The position numbers and the translations under genes were made by a program. Shown here piece after piece: positions 8,617 through 17,406 of a stretch of DNA of 64,000 bases (position 1 is the first letter of the stretch; every line of letters begins with the position of its first letter). This DNA comes from DATJSJ01 sp035504175 (lineage in GTDB: Bacteria > Pseudomonadota > Alphaproteobacteria > Acetobacterales > Acetobacteraceae). The notes under the pieces are model-generated. The model had not been told where the DNA came from. It ran no database searches and saw only the letters and a list, made by a program, of their open reading frames with translations. The stretch spans positions 1-64,000 of the forward strand of contig DATJSJ010000144.1 of assembly GCA_035504175.1 (NCBI GenBank). The letters run 5' to 3'.

Positions 8617-9495
8617 TTACTCCCTCGTATGTTCGATCATGCCGGCAATTCCCCGCGGCCGGATCAGCAGGACGGCAATGATGAACAGGAACTGCGTGAT
8701 CAGCACGTACTGACCACCGAGGGTGACGGCGGTGACCGCCTCGATCAGCCCGACCAGCAGTGCCGCGATCAGCGCGCCGGAGATGCTGCCGAGCCCGCCG
8801 GCCAGCGCCACCACCATGCCCTTAACCAGCGGCGTCGTGCCGGCATAGGGGCTGACGAAGTAGTTCTGCGACAGCAGCACCGCCGCAAGCCCCGCCATCG
8901 CACCCGTCACCGCCATCACCGCCATCGCGGTTGAGCGCAGCCCGACGCCGACCAGCGCCGCGCCCTCCGGGTTCTGCATCATCGCCCGGATCTCGAGTCC
9001 GCGCCGGCTGCGCTTCATCCAGGCGAGCGTGACCAGGAGGAGGATGACCGAGCAGACGATCGAGCCTACCTTCTCATGACTCGCGACCACGGTGCCGATA
9101 TGGAAGCTGCCATAGCCGAAGATCTTCGGCAGCGCCTTCACCCGCGGGCCGAACAGCCAGAGCAGCGTCTGCGCGCCGAGCATGCTGATCGCGAGGGTGG
9201 CGATCAGGCTGCGCAGCGGGAAGTTCGGCTTGTCATAGAGCGGGATGAAAGCGATGGCGCCGATCAGGGCGCCAGCGAGCGCGCCGGTGACGAGCCCGCC
9301 CGCGACCACGGCAAAGCCGTTGCTGCTGAGGCTCTGTGCGACCAGCCAGGCGCCGTAACCGGACACGGCGAAGGTGAAGCCCTGCGCCATGTTGATCATG
9401 CCGAGGCTCGACCAGATGATCGAGATGCCGAGCGCCAGCAGGCCGTAGATCGAGGCCAGCGTGACCGTGGTGAGCGCGAGATAGTACGGGTCCAT
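8617..9495 (-). CDS. livH: LivH-type ABC transporter permease
   Basis: A 292-aa inner-membrane permease with about eight hydrophobic segments and the family landmarks INMAQGFTFAVSGYGAWLV (residues 34-52) and GGLGSISGALIAALLVGLIE near 233-252. It pairs with LivM to form the membrane channel of a branched-chain amino acid/amide/urea-type importer. Start ATG at 9495 gives a typical length. It follows livF by 22 bases and precedes livM by three bases. The neighbourhood, with amidase and amine oxidase, suggests an amide rather than leucine/valine as substrate. Confidence 0.9.
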   Translation of the reverse strand: MDPYYLALTTVTLASIYGLLALGISIIWSSLGMINMAQGFTFAVSGYGAWLVAQSLSSNGFAVVAGGLVTGALAGALIGAIAFIPLYDKPNFPLRSLIATLAISMLGAQTLLWLFGPRVKALPKIFGYGSFHIGTVVASHEKVGSIVCSVILLLVTLAWMKRSRRGLEIRAMMQNPEGAALVGVGLRSTAMAVMAVTGAMAGLAAVLLSQNYFVSPYAGTTPLVKGMVVALAGGLGSISGALIAALLVGLIEAVTAVTLGGQYVLITQFLFIIAVLLIRPRGIAGMIEHTRE

Positions 9496-9517
9496 GCTGC
9501 GACCGCCGCCGTGACGG

Positions 9518-10240
9518 TCAGTGCCGGTGCGGATGCGGCATCAGCGCCGCGTCCTGCGTCACCGCGCCGCCCTTCAGCTTGCCGGCGTGCAGCCCGATCA
9601 GCCGCGTGACCTTGCCCTGCAGGACGGAAAGGTTCTGCTCCGCGATCACCATGGCGCCGTCGCGGATGTCGGTCCGCATCAGCGCCTCCACCACGCCCTT
9701 GCTGATCTTCGGCGCAAGCCCGAGCGACGGCTCGTCGATCAGCAGCAGCCTGGCGTCATCCATCAGCCCGCGCCCGAGACTGACCATCCGCCGCTCGCCG
9801 CCCGACAGCTTGCCGACCGGCTGGCCCAGCAGCTTCTCCAGCGGCGGGAAGATGGCGAGCACGCGCTCGCGTCGCTGCCGGCGCTCGCGCCAGGCCCGCC
9901 GCGTGAAGGCGCCGCTGTCAAGATGGTCGGCGACGGTGAGGCCATGGAACAGCGCATCCCCCTGCGGCATCAGCGCCAGGCCCATGCGGACGATGCGATG
10001 CGTGTAGCGCCCCGGCCCCTGACTGCGCTTGCCGCCGATCTCGACGCCGTTCAGCTTGATCGAGCCGCTCTGCCATCCCGTCAGACCGGCGATCGCGCGC
10101 AGCAGCGTCGACTTGCCGTGGCCATTGAGGCCGATGATGCCGACGCGCTCGCCGGCCCGGACGGTCATGCTGACATCGTGCAGCACCGTGAGGGGACCGT
10201 ATCCGGCCGACAGCCCGTCGATGCGCAGCACGTCGGTCAC
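9518..10240 (-). CDS. livF: LivF-type ABC transporter ATP-binding protein
   Basis: A 240-aa ATPase with Walker A GLNGHGKST (residues 37-45), signature LSGGERRM, Walker B LLLIDEPSLGLAP, and a C-terminal sequence typical of LivF. The Walker A has His in place of the usual Ala (GHGKST), which leaves the P-loop lysine and Ser/Thr intact. Translation starts at a GTG (10238-10240) overlapping the livG stop as GTGA, so the two ATPases are co-translated. It energises the LivHM permease of the same operon. Confidence 0.9.
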   Translation of the reverse strand: MTDVLRIDGLSAGYGPLTVLHDVSMTVRAGERVGIIGLNGHGKSTLLRAIAGLTGWQSGSIKLNGVEIGGKRSQGPGRYTHRIVRMGLALMPQGDALFHGLTVADHLDSGAFTRRAWRERRQRRERVLAIFPPLEKLLGQPVGKLSGGERRMVSLGRGLMDDARLLLIDEPSLGLAPKISKGVVEALMRTDIRDGAMVIAEQNLSVLQGKVTRLIGLHAGKLKGGAVTQDAALMPHPHRH

Positions 10241-11001
10241 GCAGCTTCGGTCTCGAAATAGGCGGCACGCACGCGCGGGTCGTCGAATACCGAGTCCGGG
10301 TCGCCTTCCGCGATCAGCCTGCCGAGATCGAGCACCACCACGCGGTCGGCGATCGCCGACAGCAATTCCAGCCGATGCTCGACCAGCATCACGCCGATGC
10401 CCATCTCGCGGGCAAGATGGCGGATGATGCCGTCGAGTTCGTCGATCTCCGAGCTGATCAGGCCCGCCGCCGGCTCATCCAGCAGCATCACGCGCGGTCG
10501 GCGCATCAGCAGGCAGGCGAGCAGCAGCTTGCGCCGGTTCAGCGTCTCCAACCCGCCGGCGGGTGCCGCCATCGGCACGCGCAATCCCATTTTCTCCGCC
10601 GCCCATTCGGCATGGAAACGCGTCAGGTACGGCCGATGTGCCTGCCGGGCAGCACGGAACACCTCGCCGACGGTCAGCGCATCCGGCACCACCGGCGACT
10701 GATAGGTTCGGCCGACGCCGAGCCGGGCGCGAGCGAACAGCCGCAGCCCGGTCACGTCGCGGCCGTCCAGCAGCACACGGCCGCGCGTTGGCACGTATCG
10801 CCCCGACAGCACCTCGAACAGCGTGGTCTTGCCGGCACCGTTCGGCCCGACCACGCCGAGAATCTCGCCCGGCCGCAAGGCGAGCGAGACGCCGTCGAGG
10901 ATCACCCGCCCGCCCAGGCGGATATGGATGTCCTCGCAGGCGAACCGCGCCGGTGCCCCGGCGTCGGCTCCGATCGTGACGGCCTGCGCGGCGTCAAGCA
11001 C
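10237..11001 (-). CDS. livG: LivG-type ABC transporter ATP-binding protein with atypical signature motif
   Basis: A 254-aa ATPase of the LivG type: Walker A GPNGAGKTT, Walker B MLLDEPAAGL, and the H-loop region VMLVEHRLELL. The stretch that normally reads LSYGQQRRLEIA here reads LETLNRRKLLLA, so the conserved Ser and Gly of the ABC signature are absent. I recall related LivG-like subfamilies with degenerate signatures, so activity may persist in the LivF/LivG heterodimer through the other composite site. It starts three bases after the binding-protein stop and overlaps livF. Confidence 0.88.
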   Translation of the reverse strand: MLDAAQAVTIGADAGAPARFACEDIHIRLGGRVILDGVSLALRPGEILGVVGPNGAGKTTLFEVLSGRYVPTRGRVLLDGRDVTGLRLFARARLGVGRTYQSPVVPDALTVGEVFRAARQAHRPYLTRFHAEWAAEKMGLRVPMAAPAGGLETLNRRKLLLACLLMRRPRVMLLDEPAAGLISSEIDELDGIIRHLAREMGIGVMLVEHRLELLSAIADRVVVLDLGRLIAEGDPDSVFDDPRVRAAYFETEAA

Positions 11002-11004
11002 GCG

Positions 11005-12285
11005 TCAGGCCCAAGGGAACGGACGGAACTTCGACTGCGCCAGCACCTCCGGCTCGATGATCTTGTGCGCGCCGTCCTGGACCTGGAAATAGAGCTGCGC
11101 CATGCCCTTGTTGAGGTCGGTGGTCTGCAGCGGATAGTGCAGCGCCGCCTGGTACTCGTTGTCGAGCGACACCGCCCCGTCGACTCCGCGATAGGTATGG
11201 GTGCGGATGTAGTCGCACACCGCCTTGAAATCGCTCGGATCGGCATTCATCCAGGCATTGCGCAGGATATACGTCGTGTCATAGGCGGAGCCATTGTAGC
11301 AGAGGCCGATCACGCCGGGATGCTTGGCCGCGTATTTCTTGCGGAATGCGGCGCCCTGCGCATCGTCGTAGACGCCGAGCACGGTGGACCAGACGAACCC
11401 GTTTGCGGCGGAGCCGGCGATGTTCAGGAACTCCGGTTGCGAGGGGCCGTACTGGATGTACACCAACGCCCCCTTGACGGGATCCGCGACGAACTGCTGG
11501 CAGAACGCGGCCTCCTCCGCACCGACCCAGTAGTCGAGCATGATGGTGCCGCAGCCTTCCGCCTTGATCGCCTGCATCACCGGCCCCCAGTCCTGGACCG
11601 GGAACTGGATATCGGTGATCTTGCCCAGCACGAACTTGCTCGAGGGCAGCGTCTTCACCACCTCCTGCGCGATCACCATGTTGTAGTTGCTCTGCTCGCG
11701 GATGATGTGGACCTTGTCGTTGGTCGGTTTCCACACCCCGCCGGCGGCAAGCTGCTCGAGGAATTTCGGGAACATCCGCCCGTAGTAGATCTCCGGCGGG
11801 TCGACCTCGAAGTAGTTCCAGTATTTGGCCCGGTGCTTCCTGGCGTAGGTGATCAGGTCAAAATTGGTGTCGCCGCTCAGATACGGCGCCTTGTAGTCGC
11901 CGAGCGCCTCTAGCGCCGGGACGCGGATCAGCGTGAACGCACAGCCGATCGCGTGCGGCTTGGAATCCGCGACCGCGCGGAACGCCGCCTGCGTGCCTTC
12001 CGGTGTCAGCAGATCGATGTCGTGCAGCTCGATCTTGATCTCGCGTCCCTTGACGCCCCCGGCGGCGTTGATCTCCTCGACCGCCATCTGCGCGCCGTTG
12101 ATGTAGTCGTGATGATCGGCGATCGCCGCCTGGCCGGTCTGCGCCGCGACGATGGCAAAACGGATCGGCTCGCTGCCGGCGGCACGGGCCGGCGAGATGA
12201 AAGGTGCCGCGAGCGGTGCGGCCAGCGCCGCGCCGATTCCCTTGACCACCGTGCGGCGGCCTGGCGTCCGGTCTGTCTCTGTCAT
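11005..12285 (-). CDS. Liv/amide-type periplasmic substrate-binding protein, Tat signal
   Basis: A 426-aa type I periplasmic binding protein (Peripla_BP_6/LivK-like). The N-terminus has a twin-arginine-like signal (PGRRTVVKGIGAALA, with cleavage after ARAA), then the mature IRFAIVAAQTGQAA strand and the conserved AVEEINAAGGVKGREI segment. An AGGGGGG ribosome site precedes ATG 12285. Tat export is common for amide/urea/short-chain-amide binding proteins of this group. It heads the transporter genes, 39 bases after the amine oxidase gene. I infer binding of a small amide; the sequence does not specify it. Confidence 0.88.
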   Translation of the reverse strand: MTETDRTPGRRTVVKGIGAALAAPLAAPFISPARAAGSEPIRFAIVAAQTGQAAIADHHDYINGAQMAVEEINAAGGVKGREIKIELHDIDLLTPEGTQAAFRAVADSKPHAIGCAFTLIRVPALEALGDYKAPYLSGDTNFDLITYARKHRAKYWNYFEVDPPEIYYGRMFPKFLEQLAAGGVWKPTNDKVHIIREQSNYNMVIAQEVVKTLPSSKFVLGKITDIQFPVQDWGPVMQAIKAEGCGTIMLDYWVGAEEAAFCQQFVADPVKGALVYIQYGPSQPEFLNIAGSAANGFVWSTVLGVYDDAQGAAFRKKYAAKHPGVIGLCYNGSAYDTTYILRNAWMNADPSDFKAVCDYIRTHTYRGVDGAVSLDNEYQAALHYPLQTTDLNKGMAQLYFQVQDGAHKIIEPEVLAQSKFRPFPWA

Positions 12286-12324
12286 GCGGTTCCCCCCTTT
12301 TTGCCCTGCGGGCGGCGCCGTCTC

Positions 12325-14226
12325 TCAGGCGCAGCAGCTATGCGCCGACCGTGCCGGCGGAATGTCGAGCGTAGGATTGCGGTCGAAGAAACCGAAGGGC
12401 TGCAGCAGAAAGCCGCAATGCACCGATGGCTGTACCGGATAGTCCTCCGGCCGCACCACGTGATGGTGACCGAATGTGTGCCAGACGGTGATCGCGCGGT
12501 CTGCGACCGGCCGATCCTGCGCCGTCCAGGCCGGCAGTCCCTGGCCTGTGGCGCTCTGGTTGACGTAGTCGCCCGCCGGCCAGCGCTCCTCGGCCGAAGT
12601 CGGTGTCACCCAGAGATCGTGCGTCACGAAGCCGGCGCGGCGGCCGACCTGGCTGTCCGGATGCGCCGGCGTGTGCAACGCGCTGTGCGGCAAAAGGCGG
12701 TAGGCCGGGTAATGGCCGAGCGCCGAGCGACGCTCGCGGTTGACGATCTTCCAGAAGCGCAGACGCGCCGGATCGGCGCGGCGCCGCGCCGCGAGCTCGG
12801 TCGGCAGGGGCGTTTCGACGATCGAAAGCGCGTTGCACGCCGGGTTGTCGGGTCCCGGCGGATCAGCGACCGTGTCGACTTCGAGCACGGTGTTGTTCGG
12901 CCCGTCCACCGCCATGTCCAACCGGACGTTGAAGACATGCTGGTGCACATGTCCGACGACGCCGGGACCGATGCGCGTGCCCCGGCCTACCTCGCCGGAC
13001 GGCATCAGCCCGGCGGTGTTGACGATGCCCGTCAGCCGTACGTCCAGCTCGATGGTGCCGTCGAGATAGAGGTGCCAGTAGAAGCCGTACTCGTAATTGC
13101 CGACCGTGGCGACGAACGAGATCACCAGGCGTCTGCTGCGCCGCACATCCGTCTCCTCGGTGCGGAAATCGGTGTGCTTCCACAGCACGCCGCAATCCTC
13201 CTCGTGCAGGCATATCGCGTTCTCGATCACCTGCGCGGTGCCGTCGATGCGGTTGACCACCGCGTCGAAATAGTGGATGGCGCCCAGGCAGTCGCAGCCG
13301 AGTTTCAGGCTGTTGGCCAGCACGCCAATCCCGTACTCGCCGCAGTCGAAGGCGTTCTTGCGCGGATGCACGCCGGTCGGGTGGCCGTACGGCACCACCA
13401 TCTCAGCGAGGCTGGCGCGCCTCAGCACGCGGCGCTGCACGCCCCCGTCCTCGATGCCGAGATCATGCAGCACCAGGCCCTCGCGCGGGGTGAAGCCGAC
13501 ACGGAACGACCAGCCGCACCAGGTGACGGCCCAGCCATCCACCGTGAAACTCGGCCCCTCCGGCTGGATCACCTCGATCGGCTTCAGCCCGCCGCGCCAG
13601 CCCTGCTGGAACCGCGCCGCGTAATTCGCCTCCTCCCGCGGCAACGGCACCACCCCGTAGTCGTCGATGCGCAGCACCTCGCTCCGATTGATGTCGACCA
13701 GCGCACTGAGACCTTCGACCGGATGCGCGTAGTGGTTGTCGTACGGCCGGTTGCGCACCCAGGTGATGGTCTGGATCAGCCGCCGCCCCTCCTCATCGGC
13801 GTGGCCGAACACGCCGCAGGACCAGGGATCGCTGCAGACCAGCGACAGATCGGTGATGCCGCGTCGCGCCAGCGCCGCGACGAAGCGCGGATCTGCCTTG
13901 GCAATCTGCTCGGCGAGCAGGAATTCCTCGGGGGCGATCCGCGGTCTCGCGCCGGGACGCGGTGTCCAGCGCAGCACGTCGCCGCGATCCAGCGACACGA
14001 GCGCCTCGAACAAGTCGCCGGAGTTGATGTCATAGGTTGCGACGAAGGCGACGCGCTCGGCCGGAGCTGCATCATCCGGCTCCTGCAGGACGATCGTTTC
14101 GAATCGCATGCCCGGGCCGAGATCATGCGCCGCCCGGACGATTGCCGCCGCGGCAGCGATCTCTGCCGGTGAGAGCGGGTCGAGCGCATGCACAGCGCGC
14201 CCCGCATCCACCTCGATGCTGTCCAT
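12325..14226 (-). CDS. Copper-containing primary-amine oxidase (topaquinone enzyme)
   Basis: A 633-aa copper amine oxidase, close in length to the Arthrobacter phenylethylamine oxidase AGAO (638 aa). It oxidises primary amines to aldehyde, ammonia and hydrogen peroxide. Visible features are the topaquinone precursor Tyr378 in VGNYEYGFYW, the catalytic-base aspartate Asp294 in AFDCGEYGIG, copper ligands in GHVHQHVF and a third histidine in WHTFGHHHVV, and NAICLHEEDCGVLWKH. The TPQ and base positions differ from AGAO by a constant four residues. No signal peptide, so cytoplasmic. ATG 14226 follows GGGGGAGAG. It is first in the amide-import/amidase operon, suggesting the amine released by amide hydrolysis is its substrate. 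Confidence 0.93.
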   Translation of the reverse strand: MDSIEVDAGRAVHALDPLSPAEIAAAAAIVRAAHDLGPGMRFETIVLQEPDDAAPAERVAFVATYDINSGDLFEALVSLDRGDVLRWTPRPGARPRIAPEEFLLAEQIAKADPRFVAALARRGITDLSLVCSDPWSCGVFGHADEEGRRLIQTITWVRNRPYDNHYAHPVEGLSALVDINRSEVLRIDDYGVVPLPREEANYAARFQQGWRGGLKPIEVIQPEGPSFTVDGWAVTWCGWSFRVGFTPREGLVLHDLGIEDGGVQRRVLRRASLAEMVVPYGHPTGVHPRKNAFDCGEYGIGVLANSLKLGCDCLGAIHYFDAVVNRIDGTAQVIENAICLHEEDCGVLWKHTDFRTEETDVRRSRRLVISFVATVGNYEYGFYWHLYLDGTIELDVRLTGIVNTAGLMPSGEVGRGTRIGPGVVGHVHQHVFNVRLDMAVDGPNNTVLEVDTVADPPGPDNPACNALSIVETPLPTELAARRRADPARLRFWKIVNRERRSALGHYPAYRLLPHSALHTPAHPDSQVGRRAGFVTHDLWVTPTSAEERWPAGDYVNQSATGQGLPAWTAQDRPVADRAITVWHTFGHHHVVRPEDYPVQPSVHCGFLLQPFGFFDRNPTLDIPPARSAHSCCA

Positions 14227-14645
14227 CGCTGCTCTCCCCCAGCCGGCGACAGGACCGGATTGTGCACGTGCCGCGGACGCAATGCTAGAACGTTTTTCCG
14301 TTGAACCCAGCCTCACCATGCGGCAACGCATCAATTTCCGGGCGCGATGCCCGATTTTCGGGCTGGCGTCGCCTTCATCGGAGGCATGTTCCGGCCGGCT
14401 CACGCGCCGGTATCTGGGTTGACGACGCCTCGTCGCGGCACGCGCTCCGCCAGGCCGATGCGGTGCGACCGAATGACGGCTCGCATGCAGGCGACCGGCG
14501 CGCAGGCGCGTTGTCCGCTGCGGCCCAGGCCGACGGCACACAGAAGAACGTTGAACGCGATCCTTTTTCCACTACGCTCCGGGAGCGATCGCAACACTGC
14601 CGGCCGGCTCGCGTCCGATGTCCGGCCGAAGGGAGGGAAGCCGCC
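14227..14645. promoter_or_regulatory. Divergent intergenic region between amine oxidase operon and an oxidoreductase
   Basis: About 420 bases separate two divergent genes and must hold both promoters. On the plus strand TTGAAC (14551-14556) and TACGCT (14573-14578) are spaced 16 bases apart and could be a sigma-70-type promoter for the oxidoreductase, but the match is modest. No clear operator palindrome was seen. Confidence 0.3.
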
Positions 14646-15734
14646 ATGGCGGATCCACTGCGGGTGCTGGTCGTTGGACTTGGCCATATGGGCCTCGCGC
14701 ATGCGAAGGCCTATGACGGGCTGGGCGGGTTCAGCCTGGCCGGGATCTGTGCCCGATCCATTGCATCTAGACACGACCTGCCGGACGCCTGGCGCGACGT
14801 GCCGCGGTTCGCCGATTTCACGACCGCGCTCGCGGAACTTCGTCCCGATGTGGTGTCACTCAACACATACCCCGACACGCATGCATCCTATGCACTGCGG
14901 GCGATCGAGTCCGGCGCACACGTCTTCGTCGAGAAACCGCTGGCCGAGACTGTCGACGACGCACAGCGCGTCGTCGACGCCGCGATGGCGCATGGACGCA
15001 AGCTGGTGGTCGGCTACATTCTTCGCGTGCATCCGTCCTGGGTGAAGTTCGTCGAGCTCGCGCGGACCCTCGGCAAGCCGCTGGTGATGCGCATGAACCT
15101 CAACCAGCAATCGGTCGGCCCGGCGTGGACCTGGCACCGGACGCTGATGCAAAGCCTGCCGCCGATCGTCGATTGCGGGGTGCATTACGTGGACATCATG
15201 TGCCAGATGACGAAGTCGAAGCCGGTCCGCGTGCATGGCATCGGCGCGCATCTGTCGCGGGAGGTCGCGACGTACAATTACGGCCATCTGCACGTGGAGT
15301 TCGAGGACGGGTCGGTCGGCTGGTACGAGGCTGGCTGGGGCCCGATGATGAGCGAGGTCGCCTTCTTCGTCAAAGACGTGGTCGGACCGGATGGAGCGGT
15401 CAGCATCGTGATGCCCGAGCAGGGCGATGTCGCCGCGGAAGGCGACGAGGGCACGACATCGGCCGATATCGACACCCATACCAAGACCAGCATGATCCGG
15501 CTGCACCACGCGGCGCTCAATCCCGACAACTCACTGGCCCGGCCCGACGAGGTCTTCCGCATGGATGACGAGCCCGGACACGACGAGCTCTGCATCCGCG
15601 AGCAGGCATTTCTGCTACGCGCCATCCGCGAGAACATCGATCTCGCCGACCACATGCAGGATGCGGTGAACAGCCTCCGGATTGTGCTGGCGGCGGACGA
15701 AAGCGTGCGCACCCGACGCGTGGTGGAGCTGTAG
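14646..15734 (+). CDS. Gfo/Idh/MocA-family NAD(P)-dependent oxidoreductase
   Basis: A 362-aa dehydrogenase. The N-terminal Rossmann fold opens with VLVVGLGHMGLAHAKAY; the EKPLAE motif (about residue 97) contains the conserved catalytic/NAD-binding lysine, and CGVHYVDIM provides the His/Asp pair. The C-terminal half is the usual alpha/beta sugar-binding domain. ATG 14646 follows GGGAGGG. It is a single plus-strand gene divergent from the amine oxidase and followed by decayed sequence. Members oxidise sugars, inositols or related polyols; the substrate is unknown. Alternative: a dehydrogenase acting on an intermediate of the neighbouring amide pathway. Confidence 0.88.
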   Translation: MADPLRVLVVGLGHMGLAHAKAYDGLGGFSLAGICARSIASRHDLPDAWRDVPRFADFTTALAELRPDVVSLNTYPDTHASYALRAIESGAHVFVEKPLAETVDDAQRVVDAAMAHGRKLVVGYILRVHPSWVKFVELARTLGKPLVMRMNLNQQSVGPAWTWHRTLMQSLPPIVDCGVHYVDIMCQMTKSKPVRVHGIGAHLSREVATYNYGHLHVEFEDGSVGWYEAGWGPMMSEVAFFVKDVVGPDGAVSIVMPEQGDVAAEGDEGTTSADIDTHTKTSMIRLHHAALNPDNSLARPDEVFRMDDEPGHDELCIREQAFLLRAIRENIDLADHMQDAVNSLRIVLAADESVRTRRVVEL

Positions 15735-16057
15735 CCGGGGCGGACAAACACGTGCCGCAGCAACGGCGCCGCAGTGTTCAGGCTGGTCGGGCGTGCTCGC
15801 TGTTACCCGATGCGGTTGGCGTGTCTGCCGACCGAATCGCGTCGTGCCAAGCCAATCGTGCCTGTCTGGTGGTGCATGATGCAACGAGCGCGCATGTCTC
15901 CACACTTCTCATGATCGCAACTGCCGGAGACCGGCGCGGAGACTTGCCCAAGCATTGAGCTCGAAGTCGGAGACTTCCATGCATTGGACGAGGCAGATGC
16001 TGTCAATGTTGAGAGCGACTTTCTCCCTGAAGGTGACGTGACCCAGGTGGCGTAGAG
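15735..16057. other. Intergenic sequence upstream of SDR remnant
   Basis: No gene recognised. A short plus-strand open stretch (about 15915-16050) encodes acidic residues but matches no family I know and does not align with the missing N-terminus of the SDR remnant that follows. Confidence 0.4.
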
Positions 16058-16594
16058 GGGTCGCGCCAGGCGAGCCGGTTGGTGAACGTCTCCTCCTCCG
16101 GTCATCGGTATTCGGATGGCGACCTCGACGACCCAAATTTCGCGCGCATGCCCTGCGACCCGACGATCGCCTATGGTCGCTCCAAGACTGCAAACATGCC
16201 GTCCGCGGTGGAATTCGACCGTCGGCGTCGGGCGCGCGGCGGACGGGCGACGGCGCTGCACCCGGGTGGGATCATGACCGAACTCGGCCGCGACTTGTAG
16301 CTCGGCGAGCTCGAGGCGACCGTCGAGCGGATCAACGCCCAACTGGCAGCGGAACGCCAGCCGCCCTTCCGGTTCAAGACGATCCCGCAGGGCGCCGCCA
16401 CATCGGTCCGGGCCGCATTCCTCGCCCCGGCCGAGGCAGTCGGCGGTCGCTATTGCGAGAACTGCCGCGTGTCGGAGGTCACCGAAGGGCTGATTGGCCC
16501 CGTCAGCCCCGGCGTCAGACCCTATGCGATCGACCCGGCGCACGCGGCGGTGCTGTGGGCCAGAAGCGAGGAACTGGTCGGCGAACGCGTCTGA
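16058..16594 (+). pseudogene. C-terminal remnant of a short-chain dehydrogenase (retinol-dehydrogenase-like)
   Basis: One plus-strand frame reads the second half of an SDR: LVNVSSSGHRYSD (catalytic Ser strand), AYGRSKTAN (YxxxK active site, Tyr and Lys present), then ALHPGGIMTELGR. It is interrupted by a TAG at 16298-16300, after which the same frame continues with PPFRFKTIPQGAATSV and a family-typical C-terminus ending at 16594. The N-terminal NAD-binding half is absent and no start codon or ribosome site is present. The premature stop and missing Rossmann glycine motif make it a pseudogene. Confidence 0.8.
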
Positions 16595-16620
16595 CGCCCG
16601 CCCGAAGCGACTTCTGCAAC

Positions 16621-16912
16621 GGTCTGGTGAACTTGGCATATCCCTGCAACAGCGCCGGTTTTGGTCGCATCACGAACAGGCGACTGCTCGCGCGCGCCGA
16701 TCGTATCGCAACAGTCACCGGCGAACTCTCGGGTTTCGACGACCTGAACGCCGTGTGCGGCGACCGATGGCGACTGGCCGTGCCCGATCTGCCCAAACCA
16801 ATTGCGCATCGACCGGAGTCGCAATTGCCCTCCACAACACCGACGAAGGTGGCGCCATGACGGCGGTCGAATCGGTCGGGTTCAGGCGGATCTGCAGCAC
16901 GGCCGGGCTGTA
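16621..16912 (+). pseudogene. N-terminal fragment of a second short-chain dehydrogenase
   Basis: The frame at 16621-16800 reads YPCNSAGFGRITNRRLLARA followed by DRIATVTGELSGFDDL and YGDR-like residues. This matches the ITGCSSGFGRA...LLARGDRVVATAR...LADL...YGDR pattern of classical SDR N-termini, with the glycine motif partly degraded. A shifted frame continues with TAVESVGFRRI, resembling the AVEEVSDAEFRRIF segment. The rest of the enzyme is missing. It is a decayed fragment distinct from the SDR remnant just upstream. The match is by pattern only. Confidence 0.5.
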
Positions 16913-17406
16913 AGTACGGCTGCCTCGAGCCACGTTTGACCGAACGTGATGTGATCTAACGTGACGGGCCCGCTATCGGTTCCCTCCCGCCACCCATTGT
17001 GCAATGTCGAACCGCGTGGTCGCCGACTGGAGCCGAACGATCAGTGACAATGGCAGACGCGGCGGTTGCCACCATGTGGCCCTCTCACCACATCACGGCG
17101 ACTGCCGTGCTTCAGCAACGAACTTCCAGCGTGATGGTGTCGCATCCAACACTCCGCTTCCCGCCATAGAGAAATCATGGATGAGTCGCATCGTGTGACC
17201 CATTGTTCATCGCGCTCGGCGTTGATTCTCTGACCGGCCCCGCCAACTAGCAAGCCAATGACTACCGACGACGATCAAAGGTCTGTAACACTCCGCTCGA
17301 GGATCAATCCCCCGTCGCAGCAACACCCGCCCTGATCCTCGACGACCGACAAGCCGGAAAGTGCCGGCGCACTTCCCAGATTCAATAGACCTCCTGGCCG
17401 TTTCGC
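16913..17406. other. Gene-poor stretch upstream of the cyo operon
   Basis: About 490 bases of somewhat lower GC sequence with no convincing gene on either strand. It should contain the cyoABCD promoter, but I could not identify a clear -35/-10 pair or regulator site by eye. Confidence 0.4.

Noticed and set aside
11953..14172. 739-codon plus-strand open frame opposite the amine oxidase and binding-protein genes
   Set aside because: Antisense to a gene with intact catalytic motifs; no domain visible.
15803..16639. 278-codon minus-strand open frame
   Set aside because: Antisense to the SDR remnant; no motif of its own.
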